Assembly (NCBI GenBank): GCA_903821905.1
Contig: CAIJMQ010000121.1
Span: 1 to 64,000, forward strand
DNA: 64,000 bases
Reading direction: 5' to 3'
Source of the DNA: an uncultured bacterium
GTDB taxonomy: Bacteria; CAIJMQ01
In this document: positions 37,751 to 47,125 of the stretch, piece by piece
How positions within the stretch are numbered: the first letter of the stretch is position 1
Layout: each line of letters begins with the position of its first letter
Made by a program: the position numbers and the translations under genes
Notes under the pieces: generated by a model
The model's database searches: none
Told to the model about the DNA's origin: nothing
Seen by the model: only the letters and a program-made list of their open reading frames with translations

Positions 37751-38626
37751 TTAAGAGAAAAGAGTTGGTTCAACTTCTTTCTTAAATTTTTTAAATTCTA
37801 AGCCTTCAAATATTCTGTTCAACAAAGCCCAGTCTGGAATTGTAACCATTAATTCATCGACACTTACTTCTACAGGTACGTTTTTATCCAAAATGAGCAG
37901 TTTTTTATTATTTAATGCGATGTTGAAATTGTTCTCTAAACTGGTTCCTACTTTTTTGTTTTTAATTCTCTCTTTAGAGGAAACCACATCTTCCAGAAAG
38001 CCAAACTCATTGAGAAGTTCCTTAGCAGTTTTTTCCCCTATTCCAGGAACTCCGGCTATATTATCTACCGAATCACCAATTAATGCAAGTAGGTCCGGAA
38101 TTTTTTCCGGCAAGACACCGAATTTTTCTCTAACTTCCAAAGGCCCAAACAAATTATCTTCTTTAGAAGAGTTTAAAACATTTATTTTATCAGTAACTAT
38201 CTGGAGCATGTCTTTATCTGAAGTAACAATTAGTATCTTATCAAAATCATCTCTAAACTTAGAAGCCAAGGTTGCAAGTATGTCATCGGCTTCGTACCCG
38301 TCCGCCTGCAAACATTTAAGATGAAAAGCATCCAGTATCTGGCTAATTCGTGGCAGTTGGCGATGTAAATCATCTGGCATTGGAGGACGATTTTTCTTGT
38401 AGTCGGCAAACTGATAATGTCTGAAAGTAGGAGTTTTGCTGTCAAAACAAATTGCCATATATTTTACATTCTTCTTATTAAGTAGCGACAACAGCATTTT
38501 TGTGAACCCATAAATAGCGCCTGTAGGAAAACCTTCTTTCGTAGTAAATTTAGGTAAAGCATGAAAAGCACGATAAATATAGGAACTTGCATCCAACAGA
38601 TAAAGTTCTTTAATTGATTTGGTCAC
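37751..38626 (-). CDS. Stand-alone 5'-3' exonuclease (Pol I N-terminal domain type)
   Basis: A FLAP-type nuclease of 291 residues equal to the 5'-3' exonuclease domain of DNA polymerase I without polymerase. Metal-binding acids appear in LLDASSYIYRAFHALP, CFDSKTPTFRHYQF, DGYEADDILATLA and VTSDKDMLQIV, and the H3TH segment reads GDSVDNIAGVPGIGEKTAKEL. I choose the GTG at 38626, which lies outside the secretin gene; a TTG at 38650 would overlap its end. The protein ends cleanly after residue 291, so it is not a truncated polA in this window. Whether the genome also has a full polA cannot be seen. It likely removes RNA primers or flaps. Confidence 0.9.
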   Translation of the reverse strand: MTKSIKELYLLDASSYIYRAFHALPKFTTKEGFPTGAIYGFTKMLLSLLNKKNVKYMAICFDSKTPTFRHYQFADYKKNRPPMPDDLHRQLPRISQILDAFHLKCLQADGYEADDILATLASKFRDDFDKILIVTSDKDMLQIVTDKINVLNSSKEDNLFGPLEVREKFGVLPEKIPDLLALIGDSVDNIAGVPGIGEKTAKELLNEFGFLEDVVSSKERIKNKKVGTSLENNFNIALNNKKLLILDKNVPVEVSVDELMVTIPDWALLNRIFEGLEFKKFKKEVEPTLFS

Positions 38627-38636
38627 TATCAAACTT

Positions 38637-39845
38637 CTAACTTTTTGCAAAGAAGGGGTTACCTTGCGAATCTAAAACATGTACGGTTATGAAAATCAAT
38701 AGATGTTGCCTATCTACGCTGTTTATTTTTTCCTGGAAAAAAGCTTTCCCGATAATAGGTATATCACCAAGGAAAGGAACTTTAGAAATTAATTCTGTGG
38801 TTGCCTCATTCATCAATCCCCCAAGAACAATAGTAGTTCCATCATGTACATTAACATTGGTAGTAGCATCTCTACTGGTAAAAGTTGGCGGGGTAATTGT
38901 AATCGGCGCTTGACCAGTTATTTGAGATATAATGTAAGAAGTTGTTCCTGCCTGCATTTCACTTACTACAGGTTGCAAGAATAATCTGACAGATTGTGTA
39001 GGACGAATTACAGTAGGACTTACATATAAAACTATCCCAACATCGCGGTCTATAAAAGTCCAGTCATAAGTAGTAGTTGTTGTTGCTGTTGTCGTTGTTG
39101 TGCCCTCAGTGGCTGCTGAAGAAACATCAACACTATCTACATACCGAACGGTCGTCACAAATCTTACATCTGCCGGTTCATTATTCAAAGTTGTTACTGT
39201 AGGTGCAGATAGAAATTTGGTATCTGCTCTGGTAGAAAGCATACGAAGTGTTGCTTGAAGCTGTGGATAATTAAAAGCTTGATAGGTCAGTTGTAAACCA
39301 CCAGTACTACTACCAGTAGGAGCTGATACGCCCGATGTAATAGAACCACTAATTGTGTCGTAAGACCAGGCCGTACCCGCAATACCAGAATATCTCTCGT
39401 CTCTTCCAACAGGATTTGCCCAACTAAAAGATAAGGGGGTTACATCACCCCATTCCAACCCCAAATCCCTGAATGTTTTTTCTCCGACAATAATAAATTT
39501 TGCCTCTATAGCAACTTGAGGGGGAACAGTAAGGTCTTTTAGAAATTCATCTATCTTTTTTAAATTTGATGGGGTATTCCTAACTATTAATTGATTCTGA
39601 CCTGGGAGAAGTGTAATTGAAGAACCTGGAGGTTGAGGAACAAGTTGATTAAGAACCGCTACAATATCCATGTCTGAGGTTCCAGCACCTGTTCCTGTAG
39701 CAGCTGTAGTTCCAGCAGCTGTAGTTCCAGCTGCAGCAGGTGCCGCTGCTCCTCCACCAACACCTACTTCTTGACTAAAAGTTTTTTCCATAGGAAGAAT
39801 TATCAAAAAAGCTATTATAAATGTTAATGCTAACTTTCTATTCAT
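38637..39845 (-). CDS. Secretin core protein (GspD/PilQ type) lacking N0
   Basis: A 402-residue outer-membrane secretin. Signal peptide 1-25; a Gly/Ala/Thr-rich linker at about 27-58; one N1-like domain (ITLLPGQNQLIVRNTPSNLKKIDEFLKDL); then the secretin barrel domain ending VPFLGDIPIIGKAFF and LLIFITVHVLD. It is much shorter than GspD (about 650) or PilQ because the N0 domain is missing; a matching N0-like domain ends the gene just upstream, 75 bases away. Its own signal peptide shows it is exported independently. Confidence 0.9.
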   Translation of the reverse strand: MNRKLALTFIIAFLIILPMEKTFSQEVGVGGGAAAPAAAGTTAAGTTAATGTGAGTSDMDIVAVLNQLVPQPPGSSITLLPGQNQLIVRNTPSNLKKIDEFLKDLTVPPQVAIEAKFIIVGEKTFRDLGLEWGDVTPLSFSWANPVGRDERYSGIAGTAWSYDTISGSITSGVSAPTGSSTGGLQLTYQAFNYPQLQATLRMLSTRADTKFLSAPTVTTLNNEPADVRFVTTVRYVDSVDVSSAATEGTTTTTATTTTTYDWTFIDRDVGIVLYVSPTVIRPTQSVRLFLQPVVSEMQAGTTSYIISQITGQAPITITPPTFTSRDATTNVNVHDGTTIVLGGLMNEATTELISKVPFLGDIPIIGKAFFQEKINSVDRQHLLIFITVHVLDSQGNPFFAKS

Positions 39846-39920
39846 TGGTTATACCCCTCTGTTTATTTTTTTCCTTTTTATTAAATTTTTTATAATTATT
39901 TATATATTTATAACAGCAAA

Positions 39921-41555
39921 TTAATTTCCACTGCTACTGTTGCTGCTTCCTCCGGAACTATTCGATTGTCCGAATGTAATTGTGCTAAGCTGCATTGGAG
40001 TTGGTTGAATCTGCCCGTTAATAGTTGAACCAGACTGTAAGTCAAAAATTCTAGTTTCCAATGCTTCCAATGGGACATTATCAAGCCTATCTCTTGTGGA
40101 TATCCAAATAACGTTGGGGTATATTTCATAGTCTAAACCTTTTGGACGAAGTACCAAGGATAAAACATCAGAAAGTGGCATATCACGCAATGAAGCAGTA
40201 ATATTATAGGTTTTCTCTGGGGTTGCAGTGGTTGTTGCTCCTACTGCTCCACCAACTACTCCAGCACCACCTCTTGCTGCACCACCACCTCCACCAGCTC
40301 CAGGCGGTCCACCAACTCCAGCACCACCTCCTGCTGCTACACCTCCAACCCCAGCTGTAGGTGCTGCTTCAAATATAGCTTCATCAATCATCATATTTAT
40401 ACCGCTCTGTTTTGAAAGAAATAATATAACAGATCTTAAATCAGCACCAGTAAATTCCAGAGAAACCTTTTTCTCTTTGGCTTTCTTTGTGATTTCTTCT
40501 ATAGCAAGAGCTTCTTCATCTTCTACTGTTTTTCCCTTCTTTTCTTCTTTTACTCCACCAACAACAGGCACATAAGCTTCATCAACTTTTAACCATTTCT
40601 TTTCTCTTTCGGCTTTCTCTTTTTCTACATCGACTATACGTTCTGCTTTTGCCTTAGAAACTTCTGCTTGAGAAATAAGTATTTCTATACCTGGGTAATC
40701 CTCTTTTTCTTTTAAAACTTGTCCCCATATTTCAATTGCCTTATCGTATTCTTTATCTCTTAAATATTCCTTCCCTTTATTTACCATATTTTCTAGTTTC
40801 TCGGCATTATCTGTTTTCGCTCCAAACAATTTCATTTCTTCTGCAAGCTCCATATACTTTATTGCTTCTGTATCTGTGGGATTTATAGCAAGTATTTTTT
40901 TGAGTTCATTAATAGATTCGTCATATTGTTTACTGCGATAGTATCTTTTAGCATTATCCCAATATTCTCTCATTTGTCCTGTTCTTTCTAATGTTTCTTT
41001 GATGTCTGCGTTCTTCTTGGATTTCTCCATTGCAATTTGGGTTTTTTCTATATATGCAATAGCATCTTTGTCCTTGGGATTAATTACAAGGATTTTATTA
41101 AACTCAAAAAGCGCTTCTTCATATTTCTCCTGTTCATAATAGGAGGTACCTTTATCTATATATGTTTTCTTTTTCTGTTCCTTTTCAAATTGAATAATGT
41201 TTTGTTTCAATTCTGCTGTCTTCTTGGATTCTTCTTCACCTTTAATTATTGTATCTTCTGTCAATGCTTTCTTTTTATTGGCCATCTCATCGCTGCGAGC
41301 TATTATGCCCTTAATTTCCTCTGTCATTCCCGCAGGTGCGATTTTCAAAGCTTCTTCAAATTTTGACTTAGCTTGTTCAAATGCATTCAACTGTAAATAT
41401 TCAAAACCTTCATCCAAAAGATTTTTCACCTGTTCCAGGTTTTCAGTTTCAGACTGCTGTTTTGTCTCTTCTTGTGCATAGACATAAATTGTACCTGAAA
41501 ACATCAGAAGTACAAGAAAACACCCCACAAATCTTTTATTTTTTAGGATATTCAT
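39921..41555 (-). CDS. TPR protein with C-terminal secretin N0-like domain
   Basis: A 544-residue exported protein with signal peptide (1-27). TPR-type repeats fill about 35-300 (for example YEEALFEFNKILVINPKDKDA and YDESINELKKILAINPTDTEA). A Lys/Glu-rich segment leads to an STN/N0-like domain (VSLEFTGADLRSVILFLSKQSGINMMID ... SLRDMPLSDVLSLVLRPKGLDYEIYPNVIWIS, about 365-510), split by a Gly/Ala-rich loop at about 390-450. In typical secretins N0 opens the secretin chain itself. Here it is carried by a TPR protein, probably a periplasmic adaptor or pilotin-like part of the same machine. Three bases separate it from the next upstream TPR gene. Confidence 0.85.
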   Translation of the reverse strand: MNILKNKRFVGCFLVLLMFSGTIYVYAQEETKQQSETENLEQVKNLLDEGFEYLQLNAFEQAKSKFEEALKIAPAGMTEEIKGIIARSDEMANKKKALTEDTIIKGEEESKKTAELKQNIIQFEKEQKKKTYIDKGTSYYEQEKYEEALFEFNKILVINPKDKDAIAYIEKTQIAMEKSKKNADIKETLERTGQMREYWDNAKRYYRSKQYDESINELKKILAINPTDTEAIKYMELAEEMKLFGAKTDNAEKLENMVNKGKEYLRDKEYDKAIEIWGQVLKEKEDYPGIEILISQAEVSKAKAERIVDVEKEKAEREKKWLKVDEAYVPVVGGVKEEKKGKTVEDEEALAIEEITKKAKEKKVSLEFTGADLRSVILFLSKQSGINMMIDEAIFEAAPTAGVGGVAAGGGAGVGGPPGAGGGGGAARGGAGVVGGAVGATTTATPEKTYNITASLRDMPLSDVLSLVLRPKGLDYEIYPNVIWISTRDRLDNVPLEALETRIFDLQSGSTINGQIQPTPMQLSTITFGQSNSSGGSSNSSSGN

Positions 41556-41558
41556 TCT

Positions 41559-43622
41559 TCAATTCTCCCTTTCCAAGATTTTCTCACTTTCATTTATTTT
41601 ATTTTTAATTTGTTCCATTAACTGGGTTATGCTCTTTTCTAATTCGCTGTTTCCAAGTTCTTCAGTTACCTTCATTTTTGCACTATCTTCTTTTATGTTA
41701 TTACTCTCTATGAATTGATGACTTTCCTGAGATTGCAATTCAACTCTTCTTGGTAAATCATTCTTGTGAATAAAAGAGTTTACATCGCTTTCTATAGTTT
41801 TTACTACTTGTTCCTTTATCTGGGGAGAAGCCATTCCCACCGCATCCTTGAAAATTGATTCTGCTTTATCAAATTGTCCTTCTGCTAAATATTTCATTCC
41901 ATTATCTATTACTACCTTTACCTTATCAAATTGTTGTTTGTTTTTATACTCGTCTCTTGCTTTTTCCACCAAATCAAGAGAAGAAAGTGCTTCCGAATAC
42001 GTTGGATTCAAATTTAATACTTCTTCAAACTTTGCTTTAGCTAAGTCAAATTTATTATCTTTCAAATACTCTTTACCTTCTGTCATCATTGTCTGCAATC
42101 TGGACTGATTAGCTTCTTCTTGGGATTTATCAAGCCGTTTTAACCATTCTTCGGCTTCAGAATAATCCGGTTTAACAGATAATGCCTTTTCAAAATTAGT
42201 TCTTGCTTTAGCATATTGATTCTTATTAAAATTATCTACGCCGCTAGCTATATATACATCCGCTTGTTGTTGGAGCTTTCTATTATATATATTTTGTTTT
42301 GTCTTATCAATGTCATCCAGAAGAGTTTGAATCTCAGTTTGCTTATCTCCTGATGAAGCTATTTTCAACGCTTTTCTGAAAATTGCATCTGCTTTATCCA
42401 ACTGTTCTGCTTCTAAATATTTTTTACCTTCAGTTATTAATCCTTCTATAACTCCTTTACTCTCATAATCCTTTTTTGCTTGTTCGGTTTCAGATAAATA
42501 CTGCAGTACAAGTTCATTCCCTGGTCTAATTTGTAACGCCTCTAAAAATTTTTTCTTAGCTTCTTCAAAATTATTTGCAGTTAGGTATTCTTTTCCCCGT
42601 TTTATTAATTCGCCCAACTTGTTCTCTTCAATCTGTTGTTTTGCTTCGGATACAATATTTTCTATTCTTCCAAGGTTTGCGCCTGCCTGATATTTTTGTT
42701 TCAATTCAGGGACAGAAGCAAGTAATGATTCTATTTCCCCCCTTCTCTTTTTCTCCTGGGGTAACAAAAGTTTAAGAGCTTCATTAAGACCAGTTTCTGC
42801 TTCTTCAAACCTGCCCATCTTGAGATTGTTTTTTCCTTCTTCTATTTTACTATCAATATTTGCAAGTAAATCTTTATCTTCTTTTGCCTGTCTTAATTTT
42901 TCAATCTTCTCTAAGTAACCCTGAGCTTTACTGTTGTCGGGTTGTAGTGTCAATACTTCCTTTAATCCTTTCTCTGCTTCATCAAATGCCTCCATATTAA
43001 TATTATTGCTTGCTTCTTCTAAAAGGTTCGATATGTGTTCAGCATTCATGCGGCGGCGTGCATTGCCTACTCGTACAAGTCCATCTTTAGCTTTACGATT
43101 ATCTGGAAAAATATCAAGCGCTTTATTAAAACTGGATTCTGCCCCATCAAGATTACTTGATTTTAAATATTCAAATCCTTGCATGATATAATTTTCAGAT
43201 TCTTCTTTAGATTTTTTACCTTCATTTTTCTCTTGAAGTATTGCTATTTCTTTTAAAGATTGGGAAATTTTAATAGATATTTTCCCAAGAGAAGATGCTT
43301 CTCGGTAATAGATTTTAGCACTATTGTTTTTATCTTCAGAAACGAGGTTCTGCGCTTTATTTCCATATGAAGAAATTTGCTCGTTTACCAAATTCAAAGT
43401 GTTTTCTAATTCTTTCTTGGCTTTATCTGGTTCCTTGTTTTTGATAAATAGATTTGCTGCTTCAATAGACTTTTTTGTTTGTTCTTCAAAATTACGGATT
43501 AACGATATTTCTTCAGAACTAATACCGTTATCTGAATTATTACAATAAATATTTATTACTGGAAATAACCCAGACAAAACAAATAAAAATAAAATTATCA
43601 AAAACGTTTTTTTAAAGTTCAT
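41559..43622 (-). CDS. Exported multi-TPR protein of the pil module
   Basis: A 687-residue protein with signal peptide (1-27) and about ten TPR-like repeats across most of its length (YLKDNKFDLAKAKFEEVLNLNP, YLTANNFEEAKKKFLEALQIRP and others), with Lys/Glu-rich helices. The C-terminal 100 residues are polar and probably coiled. TPR proteins such as PilF/PilW and Tgl help secretin assembly in type IV pilus systems; that role would fit its place before the N0-TPR and secretin genes. It overlaps the GspC-like gene by ATGA. Confidence 0.8.
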   Translation of the reverse strand: MNFKKTFLIILFLFVLSGLFPVINIYCNNSDNGISSEEISLIRNFEEQTKKSIEAANLFIKNKEPDKAKKELENTLNLVNEQISSYGNKAQNLVSEDKNNSAKIYYREASSLGKISIKISQSLKEIAILQEKNEGKKSKEESENYIMQGFEYLKSSNLDGAESSFNKALDIFPDNRKAKDGLVRVGNARRRMNAEHISNLLEEASNNINMEAFDEAEKGLKEVLTLQPDNSKAQGYLEKIEKLRQAKEDKDLLANIDSKIEEGKNNLKMGRFEEAETGLNEALKLLLPQEKKRRGEIESLLASVPELKQKYQAGANLGRIENIVSEAKQQIEENKLGELIKRGKEYLTANNFEEAKKKFLEALQIRPGNELVLQYLSETEQAKKDYESKGVIEGLITEGKKYLEAEQLDKADAIFRKALKIASSGDKQTEIQTLLDDIDKTKQNIYNRKLQQQADVYIASGVDNFNKNQYAKARTNFEKALSVKPDYSEAEEWLKRLDKSQEEANQSRLQTMMTEGKEYLKDNKFDLAKAKFEEVLNLNPTYSEALSSLDLVEKARDEYKNKQQFDKVKVVIDNGMKYLAEGQFDKAESIFKDAVGMASPQIKEQVVKTIESDVNSFIHKNDLPRRVELQSQESHQFIESNNIKEDSAKMKVTEELGNSELEKSITQLMEQIKNKINESEKILEREN

Positions 43623-44344
43623 TCTTTTATACGTTGGGACTCGCCCCCACTCTTCAATTCGTATTTACCAGAATCTGATCTGGAGATTATAACTTTATTT
43701 TCATCAATACTCAATATCTTCCAACCTTCAACTTCATCTCCTGCGTTTGCAAAATAGGTCTTTTTTGTACTATCGTTTTGCAACATTGCTTGAAACCCTT
43801 TCTCTATAGGCATAATACCTGTTAATTTGAAAGGCATTATTACAATCGAAGGTATCAATCGATATTGCTTCACTTCGTCACTAAGTATAACAACATCCCG
43901 AGTAATAGACACCACTGTAAAATTCTCCACCTTGTCGCCGACTTTAGCTTTATAAGTATTGCCTGTTTGAGAATTTCCAAAAGTAGCGGTAAGAATACCT
44001 TCGGCATCAGAAACTACTCCAGTACATCCCAAATTCATCTGAGATGTAGCCGACCCTGATTTTTTAACATCCGTTGGAAAAAACATGTTTTTATCAATTA
44101 ATGGCTGGTATTGTGAAAAATCTTTCTTAATTAAGTAGGTACCAAAGTTCGGTTCATAAGGAGGAGGGGGATTAAGAGTTGTCCCTCCAGTTGGTTGTAT
44201 TTTTATTTTGAAATCCTCAATTGCCTTGTTTCTATCTACCCCAGAAAATAAACGGACTGCTGTAATTATCAATATAACTAAAAGGAGACCAAGAACTAAT
44301 TTTTCATAATTTTCTTTAATCCACACTAATAGTTTATTAGACAT
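43619..44344 (-). CDS. GspC/PilP-like protein with two HR-like domains
   Basis: A 241-residue bitopic protein. A cytoplasmic start is followed by a membrane helix at about 14-31 (LVLGLLLVILIITAVRLF), a Pro-rich linker, and two similar small beta domains: one around TYKAKVGDKVENFTVVSITRDVVIL and one around TYFANAGDEVEGWKILSIDENKVII. This is the HR-domain pattern of GspC and PilP, which touch secretin N0; having two is unusual. Gene order after PilM-N and PilO supports the role. Confidence 0.75.
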   Translation of the reverse strand: MSNKLLVWIKENYEKLVLGLLLVILIITAVRLFSGVDRNKAIEDFKIKIQPTGGTTLNPPPPYEPNFGTYLIKKDFSQYQPLIDKNMFFPTDVKKSGSATSQMNLGCTGVVSDAEGILTATFGNSQTGNTYKAKVGDKVENFTVVSITRDVVILSDEVKQYRLIPSIVIMPFKLTGIMPIEKGFQAMLQNDSTKKTYFANAGDEVEGWKILSIDENKVIISRSDSGKYELKSGGESQRIKE

Positions 44345-44389
44345 TATTTTTTCAACTTGGTCTTTATTCTTAATAAAGGAAATAATATA

Positions 44390-45220
44390 TCACGATTTCC
44401 CCCATCTGATTACGGATAGTCTTAATTGTACCTGTATCTTTTTTCCCCCTACAGATCCAGTTTTAACAGTTCCCAATGTTTCCGATCTGGTTTGATCTTG
44501 AAAACGTCCTGCCCGAGGATCCATTGAAGCATCAGATATTCCTGTCATTTCTTTGCCTTCTATTATCGACGAGAGGGAAAAGTTCTTTACTATAAAAAAT
44601 CCCTGGTCGGTATTTTCCAATGTAAATAAAAGTTTTGCTAAAGAAAGGATATCGCATTTCACACTCAGGATTAATGGTATCTCCTCATACATGTCTGTTT
44701 TCGTTATTTCCCCCAACCCTATACTGTCTATTGAACTCACTCCTGTATCAATTAACAAATTAACAATCATTTCAGTAAGGTATAGATTTTTTATTAGTTG
44801 GGGTGCTCCTTGGTCGGTCGGTAGACTATTATCTAATCCTAAACCTTCAGTAGTAATTTCGATTCCTTTTTCTTTAGCTTTAGTTCCAATCCGCTCTTTT
44901 GTATTTTTTAATTCTTCCATAAAAAACAGAGATAAATTAACACCTTCCGGAATAGATGACTCTTTTGCCACAGGTAAACTCTCTCTAATTTTTTTATATT
45001 TATCTGCTAATACAATGTTGTCTTTTTCCATGGCACTAATCAATTCGTCGGAAGGAAGATTGCCTGCGGAATAAATTTGTTGAAGCGTACTCTCTTTTTC
45101 TTTAAGCATTTTATTAGTTTCATTGTTATTTTTTAATAATAAATATCCAAACAAAGAAAATAATAAGACTATAATAAGCAAGGTTATTATATATGGCAAT
45201 CCTTGTTTTAACATAGTCAC
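44390..45220 (-). CDS. PilO-like inner-membrane platform protein
   Basis: A 276-residue bitopic protein. One membrane helix at about 8-30, a coiled coil (NNETNKMLKEKESTLQQIY), then an extended periplasmic domain whose last part (LILSVKCDILSLAKLLFTLENTDQGFFIVKNFSL) matches the ferredoxin-like fold of PilO. The long middle part resembles the PilO-like pilus proteins of Verrucomicrobia (Amuc_1100 type), an inference from layout. It overlaps the PilM-PilN gene by ATGA. Confidence 0.8.
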   Translation of the reverse strand: MTMLKQGLPYIITLLIIVLLFSLFGYLLLKNNNETNKMLKEKESTLQQIYSAGNLPSDELISAMEKDNIVLADKYKKIRESLPVAKESSIPEGVNLSLFFMEELKNTKERIGTKAKEKGIEITTEGLGLDNSLPTDQGAPQLIKNLYLTEMIVNLLIDTGVSSIDSIGLGEITKTDMYEEIPLILSVKCDILSLAKLLFTLENTDQGFFIVKNFSLSSIIEGKEMTGISDASMDPRAGRFQDQTRSETLGTVKTGSVGGKKIQVQLRLSVIRWGKS

Positions 45221-47088
45221 TTCCCAATAACTATTTCAAGTGTAAATTTAACTTCTTCTTCTTTATCAACTGTTGCTTCTGCTGCTGATGTAGTCCCTCT
45301 GGCTCCTTTGACCGGTCCCCTAATTCCTTCTGTTGTAGCAGATCGACCTCCCGAGCTATCTGATGTAGATACTACAGAAGTTATTCCTACAGTTTTAAAT
45401 AAAGGTGAAGTCTTTAACTTGTTAATATACTCATCAACCGTAGGATAAGAAGCAGTAGTCCCACTTAAAGATATTTTATCTGTTAATAATATGTTTCCAT
45501 TTCCTTCTGGTAAGGGAGTTCCCGTATTCGGATTTTTTCCTCCAGTTGGCATAGTTCTGGGGTCAATAGGAACACCCTTAGAATTTCCTTCGGTATTCAT
45601 TGCGGGCACTCTTCTATCTTCGCTTGGATTTGTTCTAACAGCACCTCTTACTCCTGTTGTTTCTCTCCCTGTTTCCAATGCTCCTGTAGTTATCTCCGTT
45701 ATAGATATACTTGAAGGAGTAAGTTTAGAAATCTCAAGAAGTATTTTGGACAACTGCGATTTTTGTTTTAGAATCACTTCAATATTTTGAAATTTACTGA
45801 TAATCTGTTGTCTCTCATTCTTCAATTCTTCAGCCTTAGACACATAGGGCTTGTAATTTTTAAGAATCGGCTCAATCATATCAATTTTTTCTTTTGTTAA
45901 ATTATAGCTTCTTGTACCCAAAACCAATATGATCCAACCTATCAAAAATATCATAACAAAAGAAGAAATAAAGTATAACCTTTTATCCGCCAACTGTCTC
46001 TTGCTTAGTAGTTTCGGAGGCAATAGATTTATCTCAATTGAAAAATGCTTCAATGCCCTAAGAGCTAATCCAGTAACAACACAAAAATTACTTGCACTAT
46101 CGGTTAGCTTAGCAGGGTCATAAGCTATTTTATTAAACGGGTTAATTTCTTTCACTTCAACTCTGAACGAATTTTGCAGGAGGTTTATAAGATTAACATC
46201 TTGGGGAAATTCACCCGATATGTATATATATTGAAAGTGAGTTACTTTTTCTACTTGAGATAAATAGTAATTTGTAGTCCTCTTAATTTCTGCTACTAAA
46301 TCTTCCCAAACAGAAAGAATTAAAGGAGAAATATCTTTCACGCCTGCTTCCGACGTTACGTCGGAGCGGGCATACTTTTCAAGAATTTCTTCAGCTTTTT
46401 CAATATCCACTCCTTTTGACTCGGCGATTTTCTTAAGTATATTCTTCTTACCTATAGGCACTGCTCTGGTAAATGCCATTTCTCCCTTATTTTCAATAGA
46501 GACGTCAGTATAACTAAACCCGAAATTCACTAAAATTCCAACTTTTTCCTTAGGTAACAAATCATTAAAAACAAGACAGTTATGCAAAGCAAGTGATGAA
46601 GTGTCTACAACGTCAGGAATTTTATTTATGGAATTCTGCAAAACTTTGAGCAAATCTTCCACAAAACTTTGTTTTATTGCTGCCATTAGTACTATTACGG
46701 GGCCCGGGACTTTACTAACAGGAGAAACTACTTGATAGTCCCATATAACTTCATTTAAAGAGAAAGGTACCTGCTGTTGAACTTCAAAAGATATTACTTG
46801 TTTTAATTTGGAATAGGATACCGGGGGAAGTTTCACTTTTCTTACAAAACTTATCTGCCCACCAACACCTAAAGAAATCTCATCTTTGGCAGAAGCCAAT
46901 CCTTCAAAAATTTTAATTATATTAGCAGCTAATAATTTTTTATCGTCTTCTTTATTACCTAAAGGAAGTTTTATTGACCTTGCCCCAACCAAAACCACGC
47001 CATTAGGGCCTTGGGCAAGTTTTGCTAAATTTATGCGGTCATCCCTGATTTCTATTCCTATACCTGATTTAGCTCTTCTTTTGGGCAT
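45217..47088 (-). CDS. PilM-PilN fusion protein
   Basis: A 623-residue protein. Residues about 8-350 form an actin-like PilM domain (SGIGIEIRDDRINLAKLAQ, VRKVKLPPVSYSKLKQVISFEVQQQVPF, and VGILVNFGFSYTDVSIENKG). One membrane helix follows at about 371-393 and then a PilN-like coiled coil and periplasmic domain, with a Gly/Thr/Pro-rich loop at about 470-540. In most type IV pilus systems PilM and PilN are separate; here they are one chain, as in GspL. It is the first gene of the pil module, with a promoter candidate just upstream. Confidence 0.85.
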   Translation of the reverse strand: MPKRRAKSGIGIEIRDDRINLAKLAQGPNGVVLVGARSIKLPLGNKEDDKKLLAANIIKIFEGLASAKDEISLGVGGQISFVRKVKLPPVSYSKLKQVISFEVQQQVPFSLNEVIWDYQVVSPVSKVPGPVIVLMAAIKQSFVEDLLKVLQNSINKIPDVVDTSSLALHNCLVFNDLLPKEKVGILVNFGFSYTDVSIENKGEMAFTRAVPIGKKNILKKIAESKGVDIEKAEEILEKYARSDVTSEAGVKDISPLILSVWEDLVAEIKRTTNYYLSQVEKVTHFQYIYISGEFPQDVNLINLLQNSFRVEVKEINPFNKIAYDPAKLTDSASNFCVVTGLALRALKHFSIEINLLPPKLLSKRQLADKRLYFISSFVMIFLIGWIILVLGTRSYNLTKEKIDMIEPILKNYKPYVSKAEELKNERQQIISKFQNIEVILKQKSQLSKILLEISKLTPSSISITEITTGALETGRETTGVRGAVRTNPSEDRRVPAMNTEGNSKGVPIDPRTMPTGGKNPNTGTPLPEGNGNILLTDKISLSGTTASYPTVDEYINKLKTSPLFKTVGITSVVSTSDSSGGRSATTEGIRGPVKGARGTTSAAEATVDKEEEVKFTLEIVIGK

Positions 47089-47125
47089 TTTTCTTATATT
47101 ATATTAATTTAGAACAAATCACGTG

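Noticed and set aside
37744-37762. CTTTTCT-TTAAG-AGAAAAG hairpin at the exonuclease stop
   Set aside because: The stem is AT-rich and no T-run follows on the coding strand, so a terminator is not supported.
40228-40575. Plus-strand Pro/Ala-rich frame
   Set aside because: It is the reverse reading of the Gly/Ala-rich loop in the N0-TPR gene; low complexity leaves all frames open.
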